This document shows, one piece after another, positions 1 through 7,556 of a DNA stretch of 11,855 nucleotides. How positions within the stretch are numbered: position 1 is the first letter of the stretch; every line of letters begins with the position of its first letter. The translations under genes were made by a program, and so were the position numbers. Where the stretch lies: assembly GCA_964470285.1 (NCBI GenBank), contig CAYYBZ010000032.1, positions 1 through 11,855 of the forward strand, in the 5' to 3' direction. The notes beneath the pieces were generated by a model. The model saw only the letters and a program-made list of their open reading frames with translations. It searched no databases and had not been told where the DNA came from. The DNA is from CAYYBZ01 sp964470285 [NCBI: uncultured Oligoflexia bacterium]. Its GTDB lineage: Bacteria > Bdellovibrionota_G > CAYYBZ01.

Positions 1-384
1 GATGACCTTATTTCCCTCTTCTTTAAGGCCTCTGGCCAACGGAAGGGCTTCAGCCGTTCCCACTCCTCCGCCTATTACTACAGCTGTACCGAAATTTTCT
101 AAATGAGTGGGCACACCTAAAGGACCCACAAAATCAACAAGCTGCTGGCCCCGTTCAAGGCTGTTAAGAAGCTTGGTTGTTTTACCTATAGCCTGACTTA
201 TGATAGTTACCGTGCCCTTTTGCGGATCTGAATCTGCAATTGTAAGGGGTATTCTTTCCCCTTTGTCATGAACTCTAAGCATAATAAACTGACCGGGTTT
301 TCTTTTTTTTGCTATCTGCGGATGATGTATTTTAAAAAGGGCCACCTGCTCAGAAAGTACTTTTTTTTCAACTATTTTGTACAT
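1..384 (-). CDS. nfnA: NfnA-type ferredoxin-NADP+ reductase subunit, N-terminal 128 residues (cut by window edge)
   Basis: This is the FAD/NAD-binding small subunit of the NADH-dependent ferredoxin:NADP+ oxidoreductase family, also annotated as sulfide dehydrogenase or dihydroorotate dehydrogenase-like electron-transfer subunit. I translated it by eye: it begins MYKIVEKKVL, has the flavin-binding stretch GERIPLTIAD (residues 42-51), a central VGPLG (86-90), and the glycine-rich nucleotide-binding motif VIGGGVGTAEALP (103-115). The usual family form of that motif is GGGVGTAP, so the A-E after T is a small variation. The [2Fe-2S] cysteines expected in the C-terminal half lie beyond the window. 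The ATG at 384 is supported by AAAGAGG (391-397 on the plus strand as CCTCTTT), 6 nt upstream, and by the family's typical N-terminus. In bacteria the large NfnB/GltA-like subunit usually follows directly; it would lie left of base 1. The gene has its own promoter (488-515). Family assignment is firm; the exact physiological role is inferred. Confidence 0.88.
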   Translation of the reverse strand, partial: MYKIVEKKVLSEQVALFKIHHPQIAKKRKPGQFIMLRVHDKGERIPLTIADSDPQKGTVTIISQAIGKTTKLLNSLERGQQLVDFVGPLGVPTHLENFGTAVVIGGGVGTAEALPLARGLKEEGNKVI

Positions 385-451
385 ATCTAACCTCTTTAAT
401 TAAGTATTCCAACAATAGGCAAAGACCAATAAACTGTACCTTAGCAAAATA

Positions 452-469
452 ACTTAAATAATTTTAAGT
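452..469. repeat. Perfect inverted repeat in the nfnA leader
   Basis: ACTTAAA-TAAT-TTTAAGT is a perfect 7-bp dyad with a 4-nt centre. It lies inside the predicted 5' untranslated leader of nfnA (transcription start near 481, ATG at 384) and only one base from the larger palindrome at 471-495. It could be a weak RNA hairpin or a second protein-binding half of the same control region. It is very AT-rich, so chance is possible. Confidence 0.4.
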
Positions 470-470
470 G

Positions 471-495
471 ATTATAAAAGAGGGGCTTTTATAAT
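471..495. promoter_or_regulatory. Operator-like palindrome overlapping the nfnA -10 box
   Basis: ATTATAAAAG-AGGGG-CTTTTATAAT is a perfect 10-bp inverted repeat around a 5-nt centre. Read on the minus strand, its first arm contains the -10 hexamer of the predicted nfnA promoter (488-493) and the rest covers the predicted transcription start. A protein bound here would block RNA polymerase, so a repressor operator is the natural reading. No run of U follows the dyad in the minus direction, which argues against a terminator of the upstream Omp85 gene, although the 3' arm itself contains UUUU. The regulator is unknown. Confidence 0.5.
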
Positions 496-515
496 ATATT
501 CTGAATAAAAGTCAA
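488..515 (-). promoter_or_regulatory. Predicted sigma70-type promoter of nfnA
   Basis: On the minus strand TTGACT (510-515) is followed after 16 bp by TATAAA (488-493), each 5/6 to consensus. Predicted transcription start is near 481, giving a leader of about 97 nt before the ATG at 384. It shows that nfnA does not depend on read-through from the Omp85 gene, which ends at 559. Confidence 0.55.
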
Positions 516-558
516 TATTAACTTTATTGGCAGAATCCCTCATATTATTTAGAAAATA

Positions 559-3396
559 TTAAAGCAAACCTATTGCAAACTGAATCTCTCCCCAGTTCTC
601 CCCTGTTCTCCTGTCAAGTATAAATCCGATATCTATCCTTAAAGGTCCTACCGGAGTATTGTAACGTAACCCAAAACCCGCCGTGTTTCTTATATCCAAA
701 GGATTGAAATCCTTGTTTGCTTTCCAGGCCTCTCCGCCGTCTGTGAAAACAACGAAATCAAAGTTAAAAACCAGCGGCATTATAAGCTCCAGGTTATAAT
801 TAAAAAATGAGTTTCCCCCGGGTGCCTGATCATCACTGTCAGAGCTTCCTACAGCTGGCTGGTCCGATGATAGACCTCCGACAGAGTTTCTTGAAAACCC
901 TCTTAAAGAATTACTTCCTCCCAGTCTGAATCTTTTCTCAATAGGTATCTGAATTCCTTCATTTCTCGTGGAACCGTATGTTGATGAAAAACCGAATTTA
1001 ACTGCAACAATAGCTCTTATCCTTTTCCAGATCGGTATATACAAACTGCTTCTTGAATATGCCTGAAGGAAGTTTGCCTCTGACCAGAGATTCTTATTAT
1101 AGGTATCAAATATCATTTCAAGTAAATAACCCTTTCTTGCGTTAAAAAGGTTGTCTCTCCCGTCAAACTCCAGAGTTATGTCAAAATATCCAAGCCTCTT
1201 TCTGGCTTCGTCAAAAGGGCTTAAGTCTTCTTCCGCTACTTTCAGATCAAAGGGCTTACGATACTCTATGTTATAAGTCACAGAATTTCTCACGACCTTT
1301 GAAAAAGCCGTATCCACACCTATGGCAAAAGCCGTTCTGTCTATGTTAAATTGAGGTTCCTCCTCTCTCTCATCAATTACGCCGATTTTCCCGTCAATTT
1401 TCGATCCAAAAAGTCTCGGCTCCCTGTAGCTTACCGTTTCTTTTCTTCTCAAAATCTTGTTTGATTTTAATCTATGACTGAGCTGACCTCCCAAAGCCAG
1501 CGTTCTTCCCCTTCCTCCCATATTAATAACTGTTATATCGACCCCACTGCGTAAACCTTCGTCCGAACCGTATCCTATTCGGGTTTTTATGCTTCTTTTC
1601 TTTTTCTCGCTTACTACGAGTATTAAATCTATTGTTTTTTCCAAAACATCGTAATTAACTTCCTTTAAGAAGACCGAAGAAAATAAACCCAGCCTGGCAA
1701 CGTTATTCTCACTTTGTGCAATCTTTTTAGGGTTGTAAAAATCCCCTTCTTTTATAAGAAATTCCCTCCTTATAAGATTTTCATCGGTGGTTTTGTTGCC
1801 TTTGATTTTTATGCTGCCTATCTTAAGCCTTTCCCCTTCTGAAACGAATATTTTCAAATCTACTTTGTTAATATCTATTTTCTGCAAAGAATAAATCCGG
1901 GCTTGCTTATATCCTTTTTCTTTATAGTACGTAATGAGTTTATCAAGATTATCCTCTATTTTATACGGGTCAAAGGGTTCACCTTTATCGACTTCAAGAA
2001 ATTCTCTTATTTCTCTGTCAGAAAACATTGCATTCCCTTTTATATCAAAATTTCCCATGAAGTACTGTTCTCCCTCGGAAATAGAAATCTCTATAATCGC
2101 GCGGTTTTTACCTTTGTTAAAAGTTACGGCCGGCTCACCTACTCTTTCAGCCTTTAAATAACCCCTGGTATGATAGAATCTAATAAGACTTTTATATGCA
2201 TTTCTGATGTCTTCATGAAAATACATCCCGTTTCGAAGCGCCTTGAAATCAAAATCAAGAAACTTGTCTTCCAGAAATTCACTGTCAAACGCTTTGTTAC
2301 CCCTGAAGATTACTTTTTTGATTTTTACTCTTCTACCCTTTTTAATTTTAAAAGTTATCTTTCTTTCATTTCCGTCATCGCTCAACTTATCAGTGGAACT
2401 AATCTTTACCAGAGCATAGCCAAGACTTTTGTAAAAACGCTCAAGTTCATACTTAGCGGTCTGAACCCAGGATTGTGAGAATTTATTTTCCTGTTCTAGG
2501 CGTATTTCCTCTTTTAAAACACCTGTCCTTTCAAAGAAATAATGGTTACCTTTGAAAGAAATTTGTATCTTAGGGCCAATATCCATTTTTATCACCAGAG
2601 TAGTCTTATTTGTCTGAGGATTATAGTCGACAATCGGTTCAATAATGCTTACAAGCCTGTACCCTTCATTGGTAAGCTTTTTTCTCAAAACCGCTACTCT
2701 TTTATCCAGGTATGGTTTGTCAAAAGGCGATAACTTTTTTATTGATAGTTTCTTAATTATATCCTGTGGTTTCTTATTTCTAAGATCACCCACAATAAGA
2801 ATATCATCTACGATACTTCGGTTGCCTTCCCTGATATTGAACCTCAGCGTTCCACCGATATCCCCATCTATAAAAATCTTTTCATAATTTACTTTTGTTT
2901 GAAAAAAACCTCTTTCAGAATAGGCTTTCTTTATATTCTGACTTGCCTCGCGCAGATCGGAATAATCGAGCAATTCATTTTTTGCTATAGCGACCTTGGA
3001 AGTCAGTCTGTAATCTGAAAAGAATCTGTTCCCGGTAAATGAAAGCTTTTCAACCCTGAACTTGATTCTCACCTTAACTAAGACTAAAACTCCCCTGGGA
3101 TTTTTATCGGGCCGGACGATGATATCAACCGACTCGACATTTTCGTTCTTTTGAAGTGCCTCGATAAGAAAACCTATTTTACTGTACGAAAGAGGTTTAT
3201 TTCTGATATCGCTGAACATACCAAGAACAAAACCGGATATTTCGTCGCTTTTGGATTCAACCCTTATATCAACTACAGGCTTTCCCGTGTATTCAAAAGC
3301 GCATATCGGTCCGCATAAAATCATCAGAACAAAAAGACACTTGAAAATTACCGGATTAAACCGTATGTATTTTCTAGAAATCAAATTTGAGTTCAA
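559..3396 (-). CDS. bamA: Omp85-family outer-membrane protein (BamA/TamA-like) with seven predicted POTRA domains
   Basis: This outer-membrane protein inserts beta-barrel proteins or, in the TAM pair, works with TamB. A signal peptide is visible: basic/polar residues 1-20, hydrophobic 21-31, likely cleavage after ICA (31-33). I count seven POTRA-like units at about 35-114, 115-195, 196-277, 278-358, 359-446, 447-525 and 526-603. Units 2 and 4-7 carry the FxGN/IKGN-type strand (e.g. FTGNRFF, FKGNHYF, FRGNKAF, IKGNAMF, IKGNKTT). The C-terminal barrel (about 604-945) has the loop-6 signature RLGGSNSLRGF (824-834), a variant of VRGF. E. coli BamA has five POTRAs in about 810 residues and TamA three, so the extra length here is periplasmic. 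The start is TTG; the first in-frame ATG is codon 25, inside the signal peptide. Just upstream the frame is closed by TAA with no ATG, GTG or TTG between. It overlaps tamB by 23 nt, implying coupled translation. The last residue is Leu rather than the common aromatic. Omp85 assignment is firm; BamA versus TamA is not settled. Confidence 0.9.
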   Translation of the reverse strand: MNSNLISRKYIRFNPVIFKCLFVLMILCGPICAFEYTGKPVVDIRVESKSDEISGFVLGMFSDIRNKPLSYSKIGFLIEALQKNENVESVDIIVRPDKNPRGVLVLVKVRIKFRVEKLSFTGNRFFSDYRLTSKVAIAKNELLDYSDLREASQNIKKAYSERGFFQTKVNYEKIFIDGDIGGTLRFNIREGNRSIVDDILIVGDLRNKKPQDIIKKLSIKKLSPFDKPYLDKRVAVLRKKLTNEGYRLVSIIEPIVDYNPQTNKTTLVIKMDIGPKIQISFKGNHYFFERTGVLKEEIRLEQENKFSQSWVQTAKYELERFYKSLGYALVKISSTDKLSDDGNERKITFKIKKGRRVKIKKVIFRGNKAFDSEFLEDKFLDFDFKALRNGMYFHEDIRNAYKSLIRFYHTRGYLKAERVGEPAVTFNKGKNRAIIEISISEGEQYFMGNFDIKGNAMFSDREIREFLEVDKGEPFDPYKIEDNLDKLITYYKEKGYKQARIYSLQKIDINKVDLKIFVSEGERLKIGSIKIKGNKTTDENLIRREFLIKEGDFYNPKKIAQSENNVARLGLFSSVFLKEVNYDVLEKTIDLILVVSEKKKRSIKTRIGYGSDEGLRSGVDITVINMGGRGRTLALGGQLSHRLKSNKILRRKETVSYREPRLFGSKIDGKIGVIDEREEEPQFNIDRTAFAIGVDTAFSKVVRNSVTYNIEYRKPFDLKVAEEDLSPFDEARKRLGYFDITLEFDGRDNLFNARKGYLLEMIFDTYNKNLWSEANFLQAYSRSSLYIPIWKRIRAIVAVKFGFSSTYGSTRNEGIQIPIEKRFRLGGSNSLRGFSRNSVGGLSSDQPAVGSSDSDDQAPGGNSFFNYNLELIMPLVFNFDFVVFTDGGEAWKANKDFNPLDIRNTAGFGLRYNTPVGPLRIDIGFILDRRTGENWGEIQFAIGLL

Positions 3397-6300
3397 AATC
3401 CATACCCAGATCCACTCTCTGGTTGGACTTCTCCTTTAATATTCCCTGCAGGGAAAGGTTATCGGTAATTCCCTTGTTCAACTTAACTTCCTGATTACGG
3501 CCTATATTATTAACATCCGTTGAATAAAGCAGTTCCATTTTGTATGGGAGTTTTTTCCCTATTCCCACTCTCAATTCAGTGGTTCTGGTCTCTTCGGAAA
3601 AACTCGGATATACCTGAAATGTATCTATAATTCTTGTTTTTCTGAAAGTTTTTTCAATATTATCCTGAATTGTGCCGGTTAAAATGCTGGTAACCAGATT
3701 TTGTGAAAGATCAGATTGTGTTCCACCGGCTGTTAATTCAGCACTTTCCACCCCCAAAGTCAGCAGCGAAACAATATCAGTTTCACTTTTTGCGGGACGG
3801 GAAGACAATATCATTTCAGGGTTTTCGGTCGTACCGCGCAGATTAAGAAAAATCTCAGTATCCTTGACTACCGTTTGTCCTTCAACATCAAAAAGAGCCA
3901 AAACAGAGTTTTCTTCGGTAAATTTTACGGTCCCTCCGGTAAGTTCAAATTCGTTATCCAGAAAATACACGTTGCCTCTGTCGACATTTATAGTTCCGAT
4001 CAGGCCGATATTATGGTCGTTTCCAAGAATGTTCAGATTACCCGAAAGTCTCGCATCGGCAACGTTGTTTTTAAGTTCCAATACTTCTTTTGGAATATTA
4101 ACACGAATGTTAAGAAAAACATTCGGATCGCTCTTAATACCGAGAGAATATGTTTTCTCGGTGAACTTAATCATTTTTGATCTCCAGTTCCAAGGCTTTG
4201 TGTATCGCATGGAGTGCACTTTAAGCTCTCCTCCAAGGGTCGGCACGAAATACGGTCCTCTGAAAGTCAGTGTTCCGGATACTTCCCCCGGATAATCTGC
4301 CGGGAACACAGTAGTGACCCTGTCTATATTTGCTATACAGTCAAAATACAGCCCTCCATCTAAATCACCTATTTCTAAAAGTCCCTGGGCATTTATGGTT
4401 CCCCCGCCTACTTCACCTTTTACATTGTCAAAAATAAATTTTTTATGGCTAAACGTAATATCCGATTTTAAATTATCTATTACATTGGGGAAATCCCTTA
4501 CAAGCAATACACCGTTTGAGAGTTTCCCGCTTCCAACAATACTTATATCCGAGAATTCCCCCTCAATAGATGCCTTAACATCCACTCTCCCTTCAGCTCT
4601 ATGGAATTCTTTAAAAAATATGGACAGAATGTTGAAATCTATGAAACCCTCAAGAGAAAGGTCATTTAAACCGCCTATTTCTCCGGAACCCTTCAGCGCA
4701 AAATCACTTTGCGGTCCTATCAGCCTGAAACCTGATATGTCATATCCGCCTTTATCAATCTGTATTCTGATAGGAATATCGTTAGACAGAGATATCCCCT
4801 CTTTTGCAATTTGAAAATTGCTGACATTTACCTGGCCTTTCCAGGTAAGGGTATCGGCTAAAATACCGCCAAGCTGAACACTCATGTTAATTTTTGAACT
4901 CACCTTCTCGTAATTCAAAGTAATTTTCCGGGCAAGCAGAGGGGCAAAATCGAAATCCTCAGAGGATAGATTGATTTTAAAACTGTTTTCCCCCTTAAGA
5001 GGATAAACGGCGTCAAAAACAACTTTGCCCTCATCGTATTTGCCTTTCAGATTTAATTTATTAAAATCCGAATTGAAAACAAGATCCATTATCCTGTATC
5101 TTTCAATATCTTCTCTGTCGGCTGTTAAGAGCACTGATCCTGTCAAGCTTTCCGCAATCCCCTTTTTGAAAAAATCCACATTGAAATCTACCTTACTCTC
5201 ACCGAAGTATTTTTTAATACCCAGAAAATTGAAGAGATCGATATTTAAGTTCCTTCCGCTAAATGAAAGCAGAGCATCCCCTGCCATGTCGTAATGTCCT
5301 CTGCCTGAGAGAATAAGCTCATCTTTAAAAACAAAGCTGAAATCGTTTAGAGAAATTCTTCCTTTATTAAGATCCGCCTTAAGTACAAATTTACCGGCAG
5401 GCCTTGTATAAAAATTAAGCTCTCTTGAGATAAGCGATATTTGACCTGAAAGTTTATTAAAGGGTCCGCTTAGGTTTATATCACCCAAAAACGAACCTTC
5501 CACATTAGCCAGATGACCTTTACCCTTTGAATAAATCTTTAAAAGATTACCTAACTCATATCCCTTAAAGTTTGCCTTAAAACTTTTCAGATACTCATTT
5601 TTTAAATTTAGTGCAGTTGAAAACTCAAAACCGAGATTATTTTTTTCAAGATTAAAACGTTCAATTCGGATATCATTTCCGCTGTAAACAAACGATCCCT
5701 TAATGCTGCCCAGGTCATGACTGTTAATCGACAAGTTTTCAGATATCATCGAACCGACACCCGTGGGCTGTCCCTTGACTATCTTAATCAATCCGTCAAT
5801 TTTTAAAGGTCCTTTGGGGTAGTATTCATCAATGCTTAGGAAACCTATGTTCGGGCTGGAAAGACTGTATTTTATAAAGCTGTCTTCGCTTGAGATATTT
5901 CCCTTAGCGGATATTGCCAGAGTTTTTCCCTCTATAAAAAGAGTTTTAACCTCAATGTTGTTTTTGTCATGTGATTCAAATCTACCGCCTATATCCAAAG
6001 TTTCATTTATTACGTAATCGACGGAAGGTCCTTCTGCATGAGCAATAGAGTACCGACCCTTTATCGAATTGCCCGATCCTTTTATAATTGCTGAAAATCT
6101 GTTTTTAGAGATATCAGATATGTTAAGATGCATTTCACCGTTAAAATTTCCGTTGGGCAGCCTAAAAGATCCTGCAATCAGTTTATCTAATGCCTTTAGT
6201 TTAAAATCCTTTATTCTCAACTTATACGAAGATACTAACTGAGAAGAAACATCAGATCTACCGCTAAAACTTACAGTTGAATCATAAAAATCCACACTTC

Positions 6301-7276
6301 CCTTTGAAACAACAAATTCATTTAAATTCCCTTTAAAATTCATATCAATATTATTAAGTGAAACATTCGCAACATTGATTATTGTTGAGTTAATTCTGCC
6401 TTTAACTGCCGGATCATTAAGTTTTCCGCTGGCTTTAAAAGGGATTTGCAACTTCCCTTTCATCTGTCGAGATTTAAAGTTCTTAAACTTGAGTTTCTCA
6501 AGATTTATATCTGCAAGGCAATCCATCTTCATTTCCGGAAATACCGGGCCTTTAAGCCTTAAGCTTATTCCCATGTCCAAATCGAGGAAAAACATTCCTA
6601 TATTTACTTTTTTATCCGATAGATTTACCTGTCCGGATGCAGTCTTAATTATATGTGGTTCATTTTTATATAAAATTTCTCCTGAGCCCGAAAAAGATAC
6701 GGAGGCTCCGTTTGAATGAGAGCGGGCATTTATTTTTTTAATATTCAAATAAAGGTTTGTCTTTTTATCCTGCAGTATATTCACCTCAAAATTGTCTGCA
6801 ACAGCCTCGCCGATCTCAAATTTAAGTATAGAAGGTTTACCGGGAGATTTTTTCTCTATAACCGGCAGTTTAAGCTTCTCAATATCCTTTTTTGAACCGG
6901 ACAGAGCTACATCTGTAAGTTCAATTTTGGGAATTATTACCCTTCTTAAGAATATCGGGAACGGACTGAAAGATATTTTAACATCCCTGGCCAGAAGTAT
7001 TGCATTACTTCCGCCTATATTGTTTATTCTTATTCCCCTGGCATGTATCGATGGCTTAAGTATTTTAATATCAAGATCAATTATTTTAATTTCTGAGCCC
7101 AGTTCAAAAGAGGCCGTTTTAATAATGAATGACTTAAGATACGAGTTTACAAGACCCCTTTTAAGAAGCGCAAAGGACACAAATCCAAGCAAGAGAACAA
7201 TAAAAATGACAAGAATTCTCTTCTGTTTGCGCCCGGTTTTATTATTTTTAAGGTTCACCGGGTTGCACAACTCCAT
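3374..7276 (-). CDS. tamB: TamB family protein (AsmA-like, DUF490 C-terminus), inner-membrane-anchored and periplasm-spanning
   Basis: TamB proteins are anchored in the inner membrane and reach across the periplasm to an Omp85 partner. They are implicated in outer-membrane protein assembly and in phospholipid movement through a long hydrophobic groove. Visible here: a short basic N-terminus, one membrane segment (about 20-38, rich in L/V/I/F), then about 900 residues of repetitive beta-strand sequence with few cysteines, and a DUF490-type C-terminus (about 950-1300). That domain contains DRGNVYFLDNEFELTGG (1099-1115), LRGTTENPEMILSSRP (1146-1161) and VSLLTLGV (1169-1176), and ends ELKFDF. At 1300 residues it is close to the usual TamB length (about 1260 in E. 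coli). The ATG at 7276 has no clear Shine-Dalgarno; a GTG at 7258 lies 12 nt after GGAG and is a possible alternative, both leaving the membrane segment intact. Downstream it overlaps the Omp85 gene by 23 nt. A promoter candidate is at 7301-7329. Confidence 0.92.
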   Translation of the reverse strand: MELCNPVNLKNNKTGRKQKRILVIFIVLLLGFVSFALLKRGLVNSYLKSFIIKTASFELGSEIKIIDLDIKILKPSIHARGIRINNIGGSNAILLARDVKISFSPFPIFLRRVIIPKIELTDVALSGSKKDIEKLKLPVIEKKSPGKPSILKFEIGEAVADNFEVNILQDKKTNLYLNIKKINARSHSNGASVSFSGSGEILYKNEPHIIKTASGQVNLSDKKVNIGMFFLDLDMGISLRLKGPVFPEMKMDCLADINLEKLKFKNFKSRQMKGKLQIPFKASGKLNDPAVKGRINSTIINVANVSLNNIDMNFKGNLNEFVVSKGSVDFYDSTVSFSGRSDVSSQLVSSYKLRIKDFKLKALDKLIAGSFRLPNGNFNGEMHLNISDISKNRFSAIIKGSGNSIKGRYSIAHAEGPSVDYVINETLDIGGRFESHDKNNIEVKTLFIEGKTLAISAKGNISSEDSFIKYSLSSPNIGFLSIDEYYPKGPLKIDGLIKIVKGQPTGVGSMISENLSINSHDLGSIKGSFVYSGNDIRIERFNLEKNNLGFEFSTALNLKNEYLKSFKANFKGYELGNLLKIYSKGKGHLANVEGSFLGDINLSGPFNKLSGQISLISRELNFYTRPAGKFVLKADLNKGRISLNDFSFVFKDELILSGRGHYDMAGDALLSFSGRNLNIDLFNFLGIKKYFGESKVDFNVDFFKKGIAESLTGSVLLTADREDIERYRIMDLVFNSDFNKLNLKGKYDEGKVVFDAVYPLKGENSFKINLSSEDFDFAPLLARKITLNYEKVSSKINMSVQLGGILADTLTWKGQVNVSNFQIAKEGISLSNDIPIRIQIDKGGYDISGFRLIGPQSDFALKGSGEIGGLNDLSLEGFIDFNILSIFFKEFHRAEGRVDVKASIEGEFSDISIVGSGKLSNGVLLVRDFPNVIDNLKSDITFSHKKFIFDNVKGEVGGGTINAQGLLEIGDLDGGLYFDCIANIDRVTTVFPADYPGEVSGTLTFRGPYFVPTLGGELKVHSMRYTKPWNWRSKMIKFTEKTYSLGIKSDPNVFLNIRVNIPKEVLELKNNVADARLSGNLNILGNDHNIGLIGTINVDRGNVYFLDNEFELTGGTVKFTEENSVLALFDVEGQTVVKDTEIFLNLRGTTENPEMILSSRPAKSETDIVSLLTLGVESAELTAGGTQSDLSQNLVTSILTGTIQDNIEKTFRKTRIIDTFQVYPSFSEETRTTELRVGIGKKLPYKMELLYSTDVNNIGRNQEVKLNKGITDNLSLQGILKEKSNQRVDLGMDFELKFDF

Positions 7277-7300
7277 AAATTATTGAATTAATTACCCTAT

Positions 7301-7329
7301 ATTTTATCCTTTTTGCGTAAAAAGGTAAA
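7301..7329 (-). promoter_or_regulatory. Predicted promoter of the tamB-bamA operon
   Basis: On the minus strand TTTACC (7324-7329, 4/6) is followed after 17 bp by TAAAAT (7301-7306, 5/6). Start of transcription would be near 7294, leaving a leader of only about 18 nt before the ATG at 7276. The short leader fits the lack of a good ribosome binding site at that ATG. Moderate confidence because AT-rich DNA produces such matches easily. Confidence 0.4.
7308..7325. promoter_or_regulatory. Perfect inverted repeat filling the spacer of the tamB promoter
   Basis: CCTTTTT-GCGT-AAAAAGG is a perfect 7-bp dyad with a 4-nt centre. It occupies the spacer of the predicted tamB promoter and touches the -35 box, a position where a bound regulator would control transcription. 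An alternative reading is a plus-strand hairpin, but nothing on the plus strand needs terminating here. Confidence 0.4.
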
Positions 7330-7403
7330 ATTTTGTTATTTTGACAACTTATATAATTTTTTGTTTCATGATTAAATGCACTTTGTCCAAGGCCTTATGA
7401 TTG

Positions 7404-7416
7404 AGAACCGGGTTCT
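7404..7416. repeat. Short GC-containing palindrome upstream of the tRNA promoter
   Basis: AGAACC-G-GGTTCT is a perfect 6-bp inverted repeat with a single central base, in the divergent region between tamB and the tRNA gene. It ends 15 bp before the predicted tRNA -35 box. It stands out in AT-rich DNA, but it is short and no function can be assigned. Confidence 0.3.
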
Positions 7417-7431
7417 TTTAAGCTCATTTAC

Positions 7432-7461
7432 TTGATAGGTGTGTTAAATAATGCTAATAAT
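7432..7461 (+). promoter_or_regulatory. Predicted promoter of tRNA-Gly
   Basis: TTGATA (7432-7437, 5/6) and AATAAT (7456-7461, 5/6) are separated by 18 bp. Transcription would start near 7468, about five bases before the mature tRNA 5' end at 7473, which is a normal arrangement for a monocistronic tRNA. Confidence 0.5.
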
Positions 7462-7472
7462 CCGAATCTTAG

Positions 7473-7543
7473 GCGGGCGTGGTTCAATGGTAGAACGAGA
7501 GCTTCCCAAGCTTTAAACGTGGGTTCGATTCCCATCGCCCGCT
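7473..7543 (+). tRNA. tRNA-Gly, anticodon CCC
   Basis: The cloverleaf folds completely by eye. The acceptor GCGGGCG (7473-7479) pairs with CGCCCGC (7536-7542). The D stem is GTTC/GAAC around the minimal loop AATGGTA. The anticodon stem AGAGC/GCTTT has one G-U pair, and the loop TTCCCAA gives anticodon CCC (reads GGG). The variable loop is AAAC. The T stem is GTGGG/CCCAT with loop TTCGATT. U at the discriminator position (7543) is a known glycine identity feature in bacteria. No CCA is encoded, so a CCA-adding enzyme must supply it. The gene is 71 nt, on the opposite strand to every protein gene in the window, and its 3' end lies 13 bp from the stop codon of the convergent ATPase gene. Confidence 0.95.
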
Positions 7544-7556
7544 TGTTAAAAGCTTC

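Noticed and set aside
3672-4814. Long plus-strand open frames opposite tamB (e.g. 3672-4295, 4314-4814) as possible genes.
   Set aside because: They are antisense shadows of a clear 1300-residue TamB frame, show no recognisable domains, and are low-complexity Ser/Pro/Leu-rich.
7341-7357. Perfect TTGACA (7341-7346) followed by perfect TATAAT (7352-7357) on the plus strand.
   Set aside because: The spacer is only 5 bp, so the two boxes cannot form one promoter, and neither has a good partner at 16-18 bp. The tRNA promoter at 7432-7461 is better placed.
7473-7543. tRNA gene as an integration (att) site of a mobile element.
   Set aside because: No integrase and no obvious repeated copy of the tRNA 3' end were seen in the window, and flanking genes are ordinary chromosomal ones.
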